In this document: one piece after another, positions 20,237 to 31,401 of the stretch
How the letters are laid out: the number at the start of each line of letters is the position of its first letter
Numbering within the stretch: the stretch's first letter is position 1
Assembly (NCBI GenBank): GCA_033977485.1
Contig: CM066997.1
Location: 77,470,634-77,534,633 of the forward strand
Direction of reading: 5' to 3'
Origin: Hydrangea macrophylla
Taxonomy: Eukaryota > Streptophyta > Magnoliopsida > Cornales > Hydrangeaceae
Length of the DNA: 64,000 nt
Program-made: the position numbers and the translations under genes
The notes under the pieces: model-generated
The model's database searches: none
What the model was told of the DNA's origin: nothing
Seen by the model: only the letters and a program-made list of their open reading frames with translations

Positions 20237-20407
20237 AAGTATATATAAATATGTGTGTATATATATAAACACACAAAACTCACAACTCACTCTCAACTCT
20301 CTGATTTTCCAAACACTCAAACACACGAGCACAACCACATATATAGAGGGGAGGGAGTGCAGGTGGCTGTTTCTGCGGGAAACCTAGGATTCAAATTATT
20401 ACAAGTT

Positions 20408-20600
20408 TCGATCGATCGAACTTAGTTCGATCGCTCGAGATCAGTTCGGCCAAATTGATCAATTGAAAACAGTTTGATCGATTGAAGTGGGGACCACGTA
20501 TTAAATTCAGGTCAGTAGGGTTTTGATCGCTCGAACAGGGTTCGATCGCTTGAACTTCTGGTATGCTCGATCGCTCGAACGAGCTTTGATCGATCGACGG
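20408..20600. promoter_or_regulatory. TCGATCGATTGA palindrome cluster, U3 side of the 3' LTR
   Basis: Copies such as TTCGATCGATCGAA, TTCGATCGCTCGA and TTGATCGATTGAA, lying upstream of the LTR TATA in element sense. Matches 29061-29235. Confidence 0.7.
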
Positions 20601-20679
20601 TGAATTTTCATAAAGGATCAAAGGAAAATACATAGAATCTCTCTTCATTAAATAATTATTGAAAATGCAGGGTATTACA

Positions 20680-20698
20680 TTATCCACCACTCAACAAA
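20680..20698 (-). other. Polypurine tract of the Tekay-like element
   Basis: Element-sense GTTGAGTGGTGGATAA directly before the LTR start TGTAATACC. Less purine-rich than ideal. Confidence 0.6.
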
Positions 20699-20732
20699 AG
20701 ATTTCGTCCTCGAAATCAGAAACATACAAGGT

Positions 20733-22372
20733 CTAAAATAAAAACAGAAACTTCTCTTGCATCTCTGACTCTAGTTCCCACGAAGCTTCTACTTCATCAT
20801 GATGCTTCCACTGGATCTTGACTAACGAAATTTCTTTGTTTTTGAGCTTCTTGATCCTACGATCTAATATATAAACAGGTCCTTAGTTGAATGTAACGTT
20901 GTTGTTGACTTCAATATCTTCGAAGTTGATCTCGTGTGCTGGATTGTGAACACATTTTCTCAACATACTGATGTGAAACACATTGTGCCCTCCTGACATC
21001 TTCGGTGATAATGCAAGGCGATAAGCAACTTTTCCAACACGTTCTAGGATCTCGAATGGTCCAACGAATCGCGGCGATAACTTGCCTCGCTTCTGGCCAA
21101 ATCTGACGATCCCCTGAATAGGTGAAACTTTGAGTAGCACATGATCTCCAACGGCAAACTCTAAGTCTTTGCGTCGCTTGTCAGCATAACTCTTGTGTCT
21201 AGTCCGGGCTGTCTTCATCTTCTCTCGTACAATCTATATCTTCTCACTGGTTTTGCCTACCATCTCTGGCCCAAGAAGTTGAGTATCTCTGACTTCGGCC
21301 CAATATAATGGTGATCGGCAAGGTCTTCCGTACAAAGCTTCGAACGGCGCCATTCCTATGCTCGAATGATAGTTGTTGTTATAGGCGAACTCTATCAACG
21401 GCAGGTGCATCTCCCAAGAATTTTTAAAATCAATAACACAAGCGTAACATATCCTCCATCACTTGATTAACTCGTTCAGTTCGCGCCATCGGTTTGTGGA
21501 TGAAAGGCTGAACTCAAATTCAATGTCGTTCCCATCGCTATTTGGAGACTCTTCCAAAACTCTACAGTAAAGCGCGAATCTCGATCTAACATAATAGATA
21601 CAGGTACTCCGTGTAACTGTACCACGTGCTGTAGATACTTCCGGCTTAAACGTTCCACTGGATACGTCATATTGTAGGCGATGAAATGTGCCGTCTTTGT
21701 AAGTCGATCCACGATTACCTAAACAGAGTCGTGGTTCTGCTGTGACTTCAGCAATCCTACCACGAAATCCATGGTGATGTATTCCCATTTCCATTGGGGA
21801 ATTGGTAACGGTTGTAAATGTCCAGGTGGTTTATGATGTTCTGCCTTTATTTGTTTACAAGTAAGACATTGAGATACATACTCAGCTACTTCTCGCTTCA
21901 TTCCCTCCCACCAGAAATTCCTTTTCAGGTCCTTGTACATCTTTGTACCTCCTGGATGTATTGTTATTCATGATTTATGAGCTTCATCCAATATTTCCTT
22001 CCGGAGATTCCTTTCGTCAGGTACACAGAGTCTACCTTTACATCGTAAAGCTCCGTCTGTACTAATACTCCAGACTTCAGGTTCCTTTGTTGACATCTTG
22101 GCGAACCATAACTTCAAATCTTCGGTTGTCTGTTGAGCTTCTATGATTCGACTGATCAAAGTTGGTTGTACCATAAGACATCCAGAATGTTGTCCTTCCA
22201 TTGGTTCCACTGGCTGAATGTCGAATTCAGCTAGAACTTCTAATGCTTCCCATTCTCGAATTAGTAGTGTAGCAATTACTAGTCGAGGTTTATGACTCAA
22301 AGCATCCGCTACGACATTTGCTTTACATGGATGGTATTGCAATAAAAAGTCGTAGTCCTTGAGTAACTCCAT
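20733..22372 (-). pseudogene. Tekay-like RNase H end, integrase and chromodomain, broken
   Basis: After the RNase H end (WMELLKDYDFLLQYHPCKAN) come the integrase zinc finger (CLTCKQIKAEHHKPPG) and core (VIVDRLTKTAHF, MLDRDSRFT, AFHPQTDG). The C-terminal segment has FAVGDHVLLKVSP and HNVFHISMLRKC. A chromodomain-like tail follows an in-frame TAA (VYILDRR, VKIQWKHHDEVEASWELE) and ends at 20733. Stops interrupt at DSV*VIVD (TGG to TAG), HKS*ITIHP and the chromodomain entrance. The frame is also shifted near 21475, where GGQSE would be expected. Chromodomains direct integration to marked heterochromatin. Confidence 0.85.
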
Positions 22373-23590
22373 CCATCTTCTTTGTCACATGTTCAATTCC
22401 TTCTGAGAGAATAAATACTTCAAGCTTTTATGATCGGAAAACAGATCAAACTTTTCTCCATAGGGATGGTGTCTCCAAATCTTTAATGCAAACACTATTG
22501 CTGCTAGTTCCAAATCATGCGTAGGATAATTTTTCTCATGTACCTTCAGTTATCTTGATCCATATGCAATCACATTCCCGTTTTGCATAAGCACACAACC
22601 AAATCCTTGGTGCGATGCATCACTATAGATCACATACTTTTCTCCACTCTTAGGTATCGCGAGTACTGGTGTAGAAGTCAATCTTACTTTTAACTCCTAG
22701 AATGCACCCTCATGCTTATCCATCCATTCATACTTTGTCTCCTTCCTTTTCAGATTCATCAAAGGTCCTGCTAGCTTGGAAAATCCTTCAATAAACCGTC
22801 GATAATATCCTGCTAAGCCAAGAAAACTTCTAACCTCTGTCGCATTGGTCGGTCGGTTCCAGCTTAAGAGTGCATCGATCTTAGATGAGTCCATAGAGAT
22901 ACCATCCTGAGATATAACATGTCCCAAGAATTTAACCTCTTGTAGCCAAAATTCACATTTGCTGAACTTTGCATACAACTTACTATCTCGAAGCATCTGC
23001 AAAGCAATCTGTAAGTGCTCCTTATGATTTTCCTCCGTCTTTGTATAAATCAAAATGTCATCAATGAATACTATGATGAATTTATCCAGGTATGGTCTGA
23101 ATACTCTATTCATCAAGTCCATGAATACTGCTGGCGCATTCTTCAATCCAAAAGGCATAACTAAAAACTCATAATGCCCGTATCTCGTCCTGAACGCAGT
23201 TTTCGATACATCCTCTGGTCGAACTAACAACTAGTGGTATCCCGAACGTAAATCAATCTTCGAAAAGATCCTAGATCCTTGTAACTGGTCGAATAGATCA
23301 TCTATCCGAGGTAGTGGATATCTATTCTTGATCGTTACCTTGTTCAATTCCCTGTAGTCTATGCAGAGTTGAAGTGTTCCGTCCTTCTTCCTCACAAACA
23401 GAACTGGTGCTCCCCAAGGTGACGTACTCAGGCGAACGGAACCTAAATTTTCAAGTTTCTGAACTTGCTTCTTTAGTTCCAACATCTCAGTTGGTGCCAT
23501 TCTATACGGAGTCTTAGATATCGGCAATGTACCAGGTACTAATTCCACACAAAAGTCTATTTCTCTTTTTGGTGGAAGTCTTTTAATATC
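22373..23590 (-). pseudogene. Tekay-like reverse transcriptase and RNase H, broken
   Basis: RT blocks are clear: [47 protein letters not shown], and the catalytic [10 protein letters not shown]. RNase H follows ([34 protein letters not shown]). In-frame stops replace expected Gln at GYH*LLV, AF*ELK and GSR*LKV, and Arg at LNM*QRR. Each is explained by a single C-to-T change (TAG, TAG, TAA, TGA). Confidence 0.9.
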
Positions 23591-25555
23591 CTAAAATACA
23601 TCCTGAAAGTCTTGTACGGTAGGAATCTGATCCATCTTGAGTTCTATACTCGTACTCCCGATTATAGCCAAATTACTCGTAAGAAACAGGTCGCTCGTCG
23701 GCTGATACTGGAATATAATCGTCAAACATCCTGATATAGGAAACACAATCGTCCTAGTATGGCAGTCCAAATTGGCACCATACTTAGCCGACCAATTCAT
23801 CCCTAGGATAATATCGAACTCTGACATCGACAGAACTACTAGATCTGCTAGAAGATTCCTATCCTCCAAGACCAATGGGCAATCTTTACACACTTTATCC
23901 AACTTAACAGTCACTCCCAATGGCGACACCGCATTTAGTGTTGGCTCAAGTGTCTGGGGTTCTAAACCCAATTGACGCACAATACTAACAGCAATAAATG
24001 AGCGTGCAGCTCCAGTATCGAATAAAGCTTTAACTGGACTATGAAAGAGTACAAGCGTACCTTCCAAATGTTGCTGCCCATCAGCATTGAAGCCTGCTTC
24101 TGCTGGGATGATAGCATTCATCCTTATCTGATCTGGAGGTCTTTGTATCCCCTGAACTGGTGCTCCATAATATCCTCCTCGTGGTGCACAACAATCCTTA
24201 CTCAAGTGACCAGGCTTGTTGTAATTTCGACATGCAGCATCCATTCTGCGGTTAATCCTAGGGGTTGTGCAGAGCCTAGCAATATGCCCTGGCTTTCCGC
24301 AATTAAAACATCCTCTGTTATTGCTTGGTGGGGCTATTAGTAGTGCTTGAAATTGTGGTCCCTGCTGGTGGCATTGCTTGGGTCGAGTATAGCCCTGTTG
24401 TGGCTTTCTGGTTCTTTCCCAGGTTCTCTTGTTCCCTTGTTATATACACTGAGGTTGCCATCCCTGGGTATTGCTTGGTGGTTGATTCTGGAATTTCCTT
24501 GGTTGTTGAAATCCCCTAGACAATTGAGGTCGATTGATCTGTGATCGCTGTGCTGGATAAGCATCCTTCTCTAGGCTTAGTTTGGCCCCCACGTGGTGCT
24601 TCTCCTTTTTTAAAGCACAATTTAATATTAATTCATTTGGTAACTAGTTTATGAGCTTTGCAAAAATTGAACTTAGGGCTTTTTTGGAGGGAGCTTTTAA
24701 AAGCTCTAAAATGGAGCTTTTAAAAGCCCAAGGTTGCTTTTTGGTTTCATGATGTCTTTTTGAAGAGTAGTGTGCCACTTGTATAAAATTATCAAAGAAC
24801 TTAGTAATAAACTTCATAAGCTCCTTTTAAAAAGCCACATAGGGGCCAAACTAAGCCCTAATCCTGTAGTGAATCTAACAATCTCCTCGAAACGACTGAT
24901 TCAAATGCCCAACCATCATATGTCTGAGGTGGGGATTCAATCCTTGGTGAAATCCCTTCACCTTCTTCTGTGGGGTGTCTATCATATGTTGAGCAAATCT
25001 GGATAGACGCACAAACTGTGTAGTGTATTCCCGTACATTCCATTCGCCTTGGATCAGATTGAGAAAGTTCCTTTCTTGTTGATCTCTCTCATCTTTTAGA
25101 AAATACTTCTCCAAAAATTTTCCTTTGAATGTCTCCCAAGGCATTGCTTTTGCAGCATTGATTTCGATAGTGGGTCGCTCGGCCTCCCACCAATCTACGG
25201 CGGCGTAGGTGAGTTGAAATGTAGCAAGATGGCGCTTCTCCTGCTCGTTGCATTCCAAAGCTTCAAAGGTTAACTCCATCTCTCTGACCCATTGCTCAAC
25301 CTTCCATGGTTCTGGTAGTCCATCAAACTTCTCAGGACGTAACCCACGAAAGTTTGCTAGTAACTTGTCTCCAGTTTGTCTCTGCTGGAACTGTGCTACT
25401 GGGGGTTGGACAAGTCGCTGATTTGTGGCATGACTGTAGGTATCACCTACATGCTCCATTCTCTGCATAAATGCTTCAAAAACTCCAGAAGGGTCCATTT
25501 CCTCCGGAATAGGTGCTCCATTACGCGCTGGGTGATTTCTCAAAGGTCCTACCAT
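23591..25555 (-). pseudogene. gag: Tekay-like gag-protease, interrupted by a MITE and stops
   Basis: Capsid from 25555: GLRPEKFDGLPEPWKVEQWV, AVDWWEAERPT, FLEKYFLKDERDQQERNFLN, MIDTPQKKVKGFHQGLNP. The frame meets a TAG after SFRGDC and then a 284-bp MITE. Downstream are a first zinc knuckle, CFNCGKPGHIARLC (intact), and a second, CRNYNKPGHLSKDC, in which the second Cys is Tyr. The protease has LFDTGAARSFI. A further stop lies in the Gln-rich linker (PQCI*QGN), and a TAG separates PR from RT (DVF*DIK). Confidence 0.88.
24574..24857. mobile_element. MITE inserted in Tekay-like gag (Tourist/Harbinger-like)
   Basis: Perfect 16-bp terminal inverted repeats GGCTTAGTTTGGCCCC / GGGGCCAAACTAAGCC, flanked by a 3-bp direct duplication CTA (24571-24573 and 24858-24860). 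A 3-bp duplication and a GGC-start TIR suggest PIF/Harbinger. A truncated relative, with one end, occurs in both arms of the foldback element (about 38850-39062 and 40609-40815). Confidence 0.85.
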
Positions 25556-25944
25556 GATGATAATGAGTATCGCCTACAAGAGATTTACGATCAGCTAAAA
25601 GTCTTCTCGAAGAAACGAAATTATGATAGGACGAGAAACAACAATAACCAACAGTTCTACTAATCAGCATGCAACAGCTCAAACCAAACAATCCATATCA
25701 AAAGTGTTGCTCATTAATATGTATATCAAAAGATGTACCATGGAGTACACAGCAACTGTACCATGTACCACGTGGGACATAGTTAACAACAATACTAAGG
25801 TCAACTATACAATACTACGATTACTGCTAATATCTATACAATGCTATGGTCAATAGCTATCTCTCAGGTTCCCAAAAATTTGGTGGACATGTCCTAATAT
25901 GAAATTAACAAAAAAAAAAAAATCTACACCCTGCAAGTACTGAC
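25556..25944 (-). other. Spacer between pre-gag ORF and gag
   Basis: AT-rich, about 390 bp, no frame recognised; has repeated ACCATG/AACAACAATA-like words only. Confidence 0.4.
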
Positions 25945-26958
25945 TCAAAAGTCGTCAGTGTCTGATCCGGCTGGTGGTGCCTCGTCCTCTGAATCAATAT
26001 CCATCTCCTCGAGTGGATTGTCCTCGGCAGGTACAATGAGATATCCGACCACTACCCCTATATCCCAATCCTCTACCATTGGCCCTGCATCTGCATCCTC
26101 CATTACATCTGCTATTGATTGGTTGGCGACATCGACTGCTACCGTGGCGAAACCATCAACTATATCGAGAGCTCTTGTTATGGCTGCCTCTCCCATAATG
26201 AAACCTGCTGGCTGTGCTACCATCTGAGCTTTCCATCCTACCACCATATCGGCCATGGCTGCCATGTGCATAATAGGTTCGGCTGGTATCTGAAGCACAA
26301 CGGGTACCTCTAGCACAACTAACTCCTCATCGGCCATATCCTCATCTACTACTATGTCTACCTCAACAGCCTCTGGGTCCTGTACTGGATCCTCTGGCTC
26401 CTCTGGGTCATCCTCTGGCTCATCATCATCCACATCATCCGCATGCTCATCCTTTACTAGGTACTCATCATCTATCGGATCCTCCTCTCCATCCCCGTCC
26501 ATGTCCTCATCGGCATGCTCATCCTCCGGCTCTGGGTCCTCATCCTCCTGAATCGGCTCAGGCTCTGGAAATGGTTCGTCGAGTGCCAGTGATGGTGGGG
26601 CTGCTACTGGCGCTGGTGCAGCTACAAGCTTTGGTGGACCGGCTATGATGGCTCTAAATTCAATCTCATCCATCTCTGGTTTACTCTGAATTAATCGTAA
26701 TATATCCTAGCAAATGTCTCTACCAATCCTCACAGAATGGTAAGCATCCATACGCATCTGCGTCGGGTGAGTCCTCTCGGTCACATAGAATGCTCTCCAC
26801 ATGTCCTCCTCCAAATGTCTACTAGCTATCTGGCACATACGCTCACGATAAAACTCTGGGTTAGCTGGCTCTATGGTACTCCCATGAATCACGTGTCCTC
26901 CGTAAACATCGGTAACAAACTGATGGAACTCTGGATCCCTGCTATCCTGTAAAGACAC
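25945..26958 (-). pseudogene. Extra ORF upstream of gag in the Tekay-like element, one in-frame stop
   Basis: Two frames (26958-26707 and 26673-25945) are the same frame separated by a TAG (RDIC*DILRLIQSKPE), giving about 338 codons. The first part reads DPEFHQFVTDVYGGHVIHG and CQIASRHLEEDMWRAFYVTE. The second begins MDEIEFRAI, then a Pro/Ala run and a long Asp/Glu/Pro stretch (DEDPEPEDEHADEDMDGDGE), ending DSEDEAPPAGSDTDDF. The first part is preceded by a stop, so the true N-terminus is unknown. It lies between the PBS (27083) and gag on the same strand, so it could be translated from genomic RNA. I do not recognise the family. Confidence 0.55.
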
Positions 26959-27082
26959 TATCTATCGTCAGACAGACGAACTTATCTTATATTCAGATCT
27001 CATCTCATCTCAAGGGAATCTTAACACACTAGGACCAGATGGTGTGGAATTCCATCAGTGAACGATAGTATCACAACCTAAA

Positions 27083-27094
27083 GATCTGATACCA
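27083..27094 (-). other. PBS of the Tekay-like element (tRNA-iMet)
   Basis: Element-sense TGGTATCAGATC, one mismatch from the initiator-Met PBS TGGTATCAGAGC, seven bases after the LTR end GACA. Confidence 0.8.
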
Positions 27095-28405
27095 AAAATC
27101 ATGTCATGCCCCGGAGCAGCATAAATAGAGAAAAATAAATTTCCTTTATGGGTCCATAGGGAATGACAAGTAAAAGCCACTAATATCCACACCACACAAT
27201 ACTAGTCCAAATAGGAACAGTAAACAACTAAAATATAAACACGGTTCTATCTATTACAAACATCAGAGTATGGTCCAAAGGATCACAACAGGTCTGTAGA
27301 CAACATATGCCCAAGTACTCGTTAAACTAAAGTCAACAGGACATATAACTAGATATAACTATCTTTGAATCTTCAACTAGCATAAGGATCGGCATCAGCA
27401 TAGTAGTCATATCCGGAATGACAAACATTAGTAAGGCCATCCTCTGCGTAATCAAACTCATGGTAGTTGCCGTCACCGTAGTTTTTACCACCTGAAATAT
27501 TAAGGACAGGATAGGCTGGACGGGGAATGTCCAGGCAATAAAGGTCGTCAGCTTATTGAAAGCTGAGTGAGAACTAACTAACACAGTCTTATAGAAATAA
27601 CGTATTTACGTTTATGAACAGTATATAACAGTGTTACTAAATAATATCTCTGCTTCTTTTATCAAGATATATCGTTAACCAATTTTCATCATTAATCACT
27701 TCTTATCATCTCCCAATCTAAAACCAGTTATACCAATCTCGGCTGCTCATCTCGAACTGATTATATCGTCATAACATACCAGTGCTCTTGTTCACCGCTA
27801 TACCGCTTTTAAGAACTCTTGCGAGCACTCATACATCGTTCTCATATAACGACTGGTCTATGGATGTACCCATACTCTTGTTCACCGCTTTTAAGAACTA
27901 TTACTGTTCACCGCTTTTAAGAACGCTTGCGAGTACTGTACATACATAGCTCTGGTAAATATAACCATGGGCGTGCCACAACTACTCTTGTTCATCTCTT
28001 TTAAAAACTCTTACTGTTCACCGCTTTTAAGAATTCTTGCGAGTACTGTGCACCCATAGCTCTCACGATCCTGGTCAAATCCTTCTGACTCACTTATCAG
28101 ATTACCTGAGCGAATCATCAGCTCGACTCACATCCCTTCGACACATACTAATACTCCACTGACTCAATCACTAGCTACTCAAAGCTACTAAATGTTATTG
28201 TCATCGCCTCCATCTCCTTATCACGTTTTATTATTGCTAACGTTCCGAGCCCGACTACGTTATTCACCTTGTTATCTCAATCTCATTATCGTATCCCAAT
28301 ACCTTCGTAATCCATAATATCACATAGTAGGAACACAAGATAACAATTAAACTATTATGCATTATGAATTATAAAATTAAGGAATACATCCATGTTCTGC
28401 TAGGG

Positions 28406-28567
28406 TCGATCGATTGAAGTCCTTTCGATCGATTGAGGAAATGTGAGGTTCGATCGATCTAAGTTTTCTCGATCGATCGAAGTCAAGGCTATCTCGATCG
28501 ATTGAAGTCATTTCGATCGATTGAGACTCAGGGTGGTTCGATCGATTGAACTCAGTTTGATCGCTCG
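28406..28567. promoter_or_regulatory. TCGATCGATTGA palindrome cluster, R/U5 side of the 5' LTR
   Basis: Nine or so copies of TCGATCGATTGA and variants; several are closer to consensus than in the 3' LTR (TTCGATCGATCTAAG, TCTCGATCGATTGAAG). Confidence 0.7.
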
Positions 28568-29060
28568 AACTTCGTCTTCTCCAAATTCTGCAGTGAACCT
28601 CCAGAATATAATAGGGGGTGTTTGGATTGTATTTAATACGTCCAGAATATGTAAAACATTATCACTAAGCTACTGAGTGAGTTTGGAACTCACCTAACGT
28701 TGATAAGGGCGTGTTTGGCAAGCTTTAAGCTTTGAGTTTTCCTTCTCCAATAGCCTCCTCTCTCTATCTCTTCTCTTCTCTGTCTCAGTCTCTTCCGTCT
28801 CTCTCGGTCTCCTCTTCTTTCTCTTATTTTCTTCTTCTGCTTCTCTCTCTCACTTACAGAATATATATATATATATATATGTGTGTGTAAGTATATATGA
28901 ATATGTGTGTATATATATAAACACACAAAACTCACAACTCACTCTCAACTCTCTGATTTTCCAAACACTCAAACACACGAGCACAACCACATATATAGAG
29001 GGGAGGGAGTGCAGGTGGCTGTTTCTGCGGGAAACCTGGGATTCAAATTATTACAAGTTT

Positions 29061-29235
29061 CGATCGATCGAACTTAGTTCGATCGCTCGAGATCAGTTCG
29101 GCCAAATTGATCAATTGAAAACAGTTTGATCGATTGAAGTGGGGACCACGTATTAAATTCAGGTTGGTAGGGTTTCGATCGCTCGAAAAGGGTTCGGTCG
29201 CTTGAACTTCTGGTATTCTCGATCGCTCGAAGGTG
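29061..29235. promoter_or_regulatory. TCGATCGATTGA palindrome cluster, U3 side of the 5' LTR
   Basis: About seven copies upstream (element sense) of CTATATATGTGG. One unit present at 20580-20600 in the other LTR is deleted here. Confidence 0.7.
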
Positions 29236-29312
29236 AATTTTCATGAAGGATCAAAGGAAAATATATAGAATCTCTCTTCATTAAATAATTATTGAAAATG
29301 TAGGGTATTACG

Positions 29313-29800
29313 CGCGATACTATCACAGTGGATAAAACAGCTGGTATCAATCTCTCCCAAAAAGGGGCATCTCATAGCAGGCTTTTTCAGCCAAGCTTCC
29401 TTCACTAGCTATAACTAATGGTATCATCTCCGATTCCATTGTGGACTAAGCCAACATAGTCTATTTCTTAGACTTTCATGAAATTGCGCCCCCCAGCAAT
29501 ACTAAAAAAATATCTACTGTGGCCTTGGAATCACCTGAAAGGGTATTCCAATCAACATCGCTATATCCTTTAATGACAGCGGAAAATCTCACACAATAAA
29601 TTTGAAATCATGGTCCTTTTCAGGTAATACCTAATTTCTCAACGATACTCTACTGAAAATATAGCCACTCGTGAGTTTGGTGTCTTCCATTAATGAAGAG
29701 CAATTGACATCACCATAACCTTTAAGTACAGTGAAAAACTATTTTTTTTCTTCAGAAATTACCTAAATTAATAGGTTCCTTTAAAATCTCGTTACTCTTC
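29313..29800 (-). pseudogene. Copia reverse transcriptase/RNase H relic
   Basis: Minus-strand translation in mixed frames gives KGYSDVDWN, DTKLTSGYIF, STMESEM and FIHCDSIA, matching Copia RNase H landmarks (GYSDADWAG, RRSTSGYVF, STMEAEY, IHCDSQAA). Stops and shifts throughout. The Tekay-like element joins it right at the IHCDS motif, so this was the insertion target. Confidence 0.7.
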
Positions 29801-29839
29801 CAATTCCATTCTTAACTTCGAAATTGCATACGTATTTCA

Positions 29840-29848
29840 CCCCTCCCC

Positions 29849-29879
<31 letters not shown>

Positions 29880-29890
29880 AAAAAAAAAAA
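29840..29890 (+). repeat. Homopolymer C-run followed by A-run
   Basis: About 30 C then about 21 A. Length is likely unreliable in any assembly. Confidence 0.95.
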
Positions 29891-31401
29891 CAATTAGGCA
29901 TTACCAGCCCTAAAAACCCAAAAATTAAATTCTTTCAAATTTTGAAGTATGCAACACATTTTAAAAAATAATTTCTTCTTATCTCCGGGGTATGCAAACA
30001 TTTCCAAAATTTATTTCTTCCCGGAGGTAAAATTCAATTTCACTTTGCCAGTATCAGAACCTTGGTATCGAGTAAATCACCAAGTCAAATGTTTCATCCT
30101 CCGTTGGAGAGAATCTCTAGTAACAATTGTGATTGTTACTCATATGCCTAGAGATATTCATATCAAATTATAGCAACTTCTCAAAACCTTTTTTAATGTG
30201 CCATCACAAGCTCTTGTAATTTTAATCCGTAAATTCCACTGGCTTCACCCCAATCCTTTACATAAAAATTAAGTGAATAATATTTTTTTTTCTTTTGCAA
30301 TCTCCTAATTAGAACAAAAAATTAATAAATCATTTTGATATAAACATGCCATAACATAAGCTTTATCATTGTATTAATGACAAATAAGTACATTTGTCAC
30401 TTTCATTAAATTTGAAACCATTTGAAAAATAGTTAGATCAAAATTTTCATGTCACTAATTGGGTGCTAATTTGGAATCAAATAAAGAGTATATAAGTATA
30501 CATTCTATATTCTTATATATAAACCCTCCAGTTTATCCATACAAAATCCTCCTCTAAATCTCCATTAAAAAAATTTTTAAACATCCATTTGATAAATAAA
30601 TCATAAATATTAACAACTAATAAAATTATATGAATTTACACTAGGAGAATATGTATCCAAAAAATCAACATTTTCCTTTAACTTAATTAAAACCCTTAGC
30701 TACAAAGATAGCTTCATTTTCCAATAAAACTCTAGGATAAAAAATCTTTAAAAAGTTCAATTGACTTTCTATCATTTCACATTTAAGTAGTACAACTACA
30801 AGACTTCAGTACTGTTGGACATAATAAAGCCCATCTCATCCTGAATGGTTCCTCTTCAAACAACTAACATTTGAAGAGATAAAAGCATCCTATAAACAAA
30901 TGGGATATCTCCTTCAAAAGTAAATATATACAAGTTACTTTATAAAAATTACTTTTTAAAGTCGTTTGAACGCAAAATTCTCTTATTCTTTTGTTGTCCA
31001 AAGTCTGTGTCATGATCTTGTCACAATCTCTATCATGCACTTTATATTCAATATATAGATGAAACAAAAAACCGAATGTAGAGAACCCCCACTATTCCTC
31101 AATTAAAAAGAAATACACGCTTATAAAAATTGGCTTCAATAGACTCAAAATTCGTCACATCAATGTTTATGTCTAAAATTCTACAAGCATTATTATTAAA
31201 TGCATGTCTCAAAAAAGGCACAATCTATAGCTTTGCTAGCAATTTCTTAGGATTGAAATCCTATCATAAGCCCAAAATAAAAAATTGGGTTTTCTATATT
31301 TTTCAATACTCCACAGACTAATTTTTTTTATTTTAGAGTTGGGTACTCTATTAAAACCATAACATACACTTTAGTTTAATGCTTGTCCTCAAATATTTTA
31401 A
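29891..31401. other. AT-rich intergenic stretch, no feature recognised
   Basis: No long frame, no terminal repeats found by eye. Probably old, decayed repeat DNA. Confidence 0.4.

Larger units (their letters stand above)
18977..20679 (-). repeat. Tekay-like 3' LTR, interrupted by T1
   Basis: In element sense starts TGTAATACCCTG at 20679. Internally it has GTTCACCGCTTTTAAGAAC-type subrepeats (19146-19395) and two clusters of TCGATCGATTGA palindromes flanking the TATA box at about 20338-20346. Confidence 0.9.
18977..29312 (-). mobile_element. Tekay-like chromodomain Ty3/Gypsy element, decayed, host of T1
   Basis: The segments 18977-20679 and about 27622-29312 are copies of one LTR flanking gag-PR-RT-RH-INT-chromodomain on minus. 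PBS for tRNA-iMet is at 27083-27094 and the PPT is next to 20679. The left LTR lacks the 520 bp that 27102-27621 supply; these should lie to the left of T1, outside the window, because T1 inserted inside this LTR. Many premature stops. The Tekay/Del assignment rests on the C-terminal chromodomain and general sequence feel. Confidence 0.88.
27102..29312 (-). repeat. Tekay-like 5' LTR, complete (about 2.2 kb)
   Basis: Plus strand TGTCATGCCCCGG (27102) to GGTATTAC (29311); the terminal base that should give TG in element sense appears mutated. From 27622 it matches 18977-20679. Contains GTTCACCGCTTTTAAGAAC subrepeats (27787-28035) and palindrome clusters. Confidence 0.9.

Noticed and set aside
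26354..26551. Serine-rich plus-strand frame
   Set aside because: Shadow of the acidic minus-strand ORF (GAC/GAG codons read in reverse).
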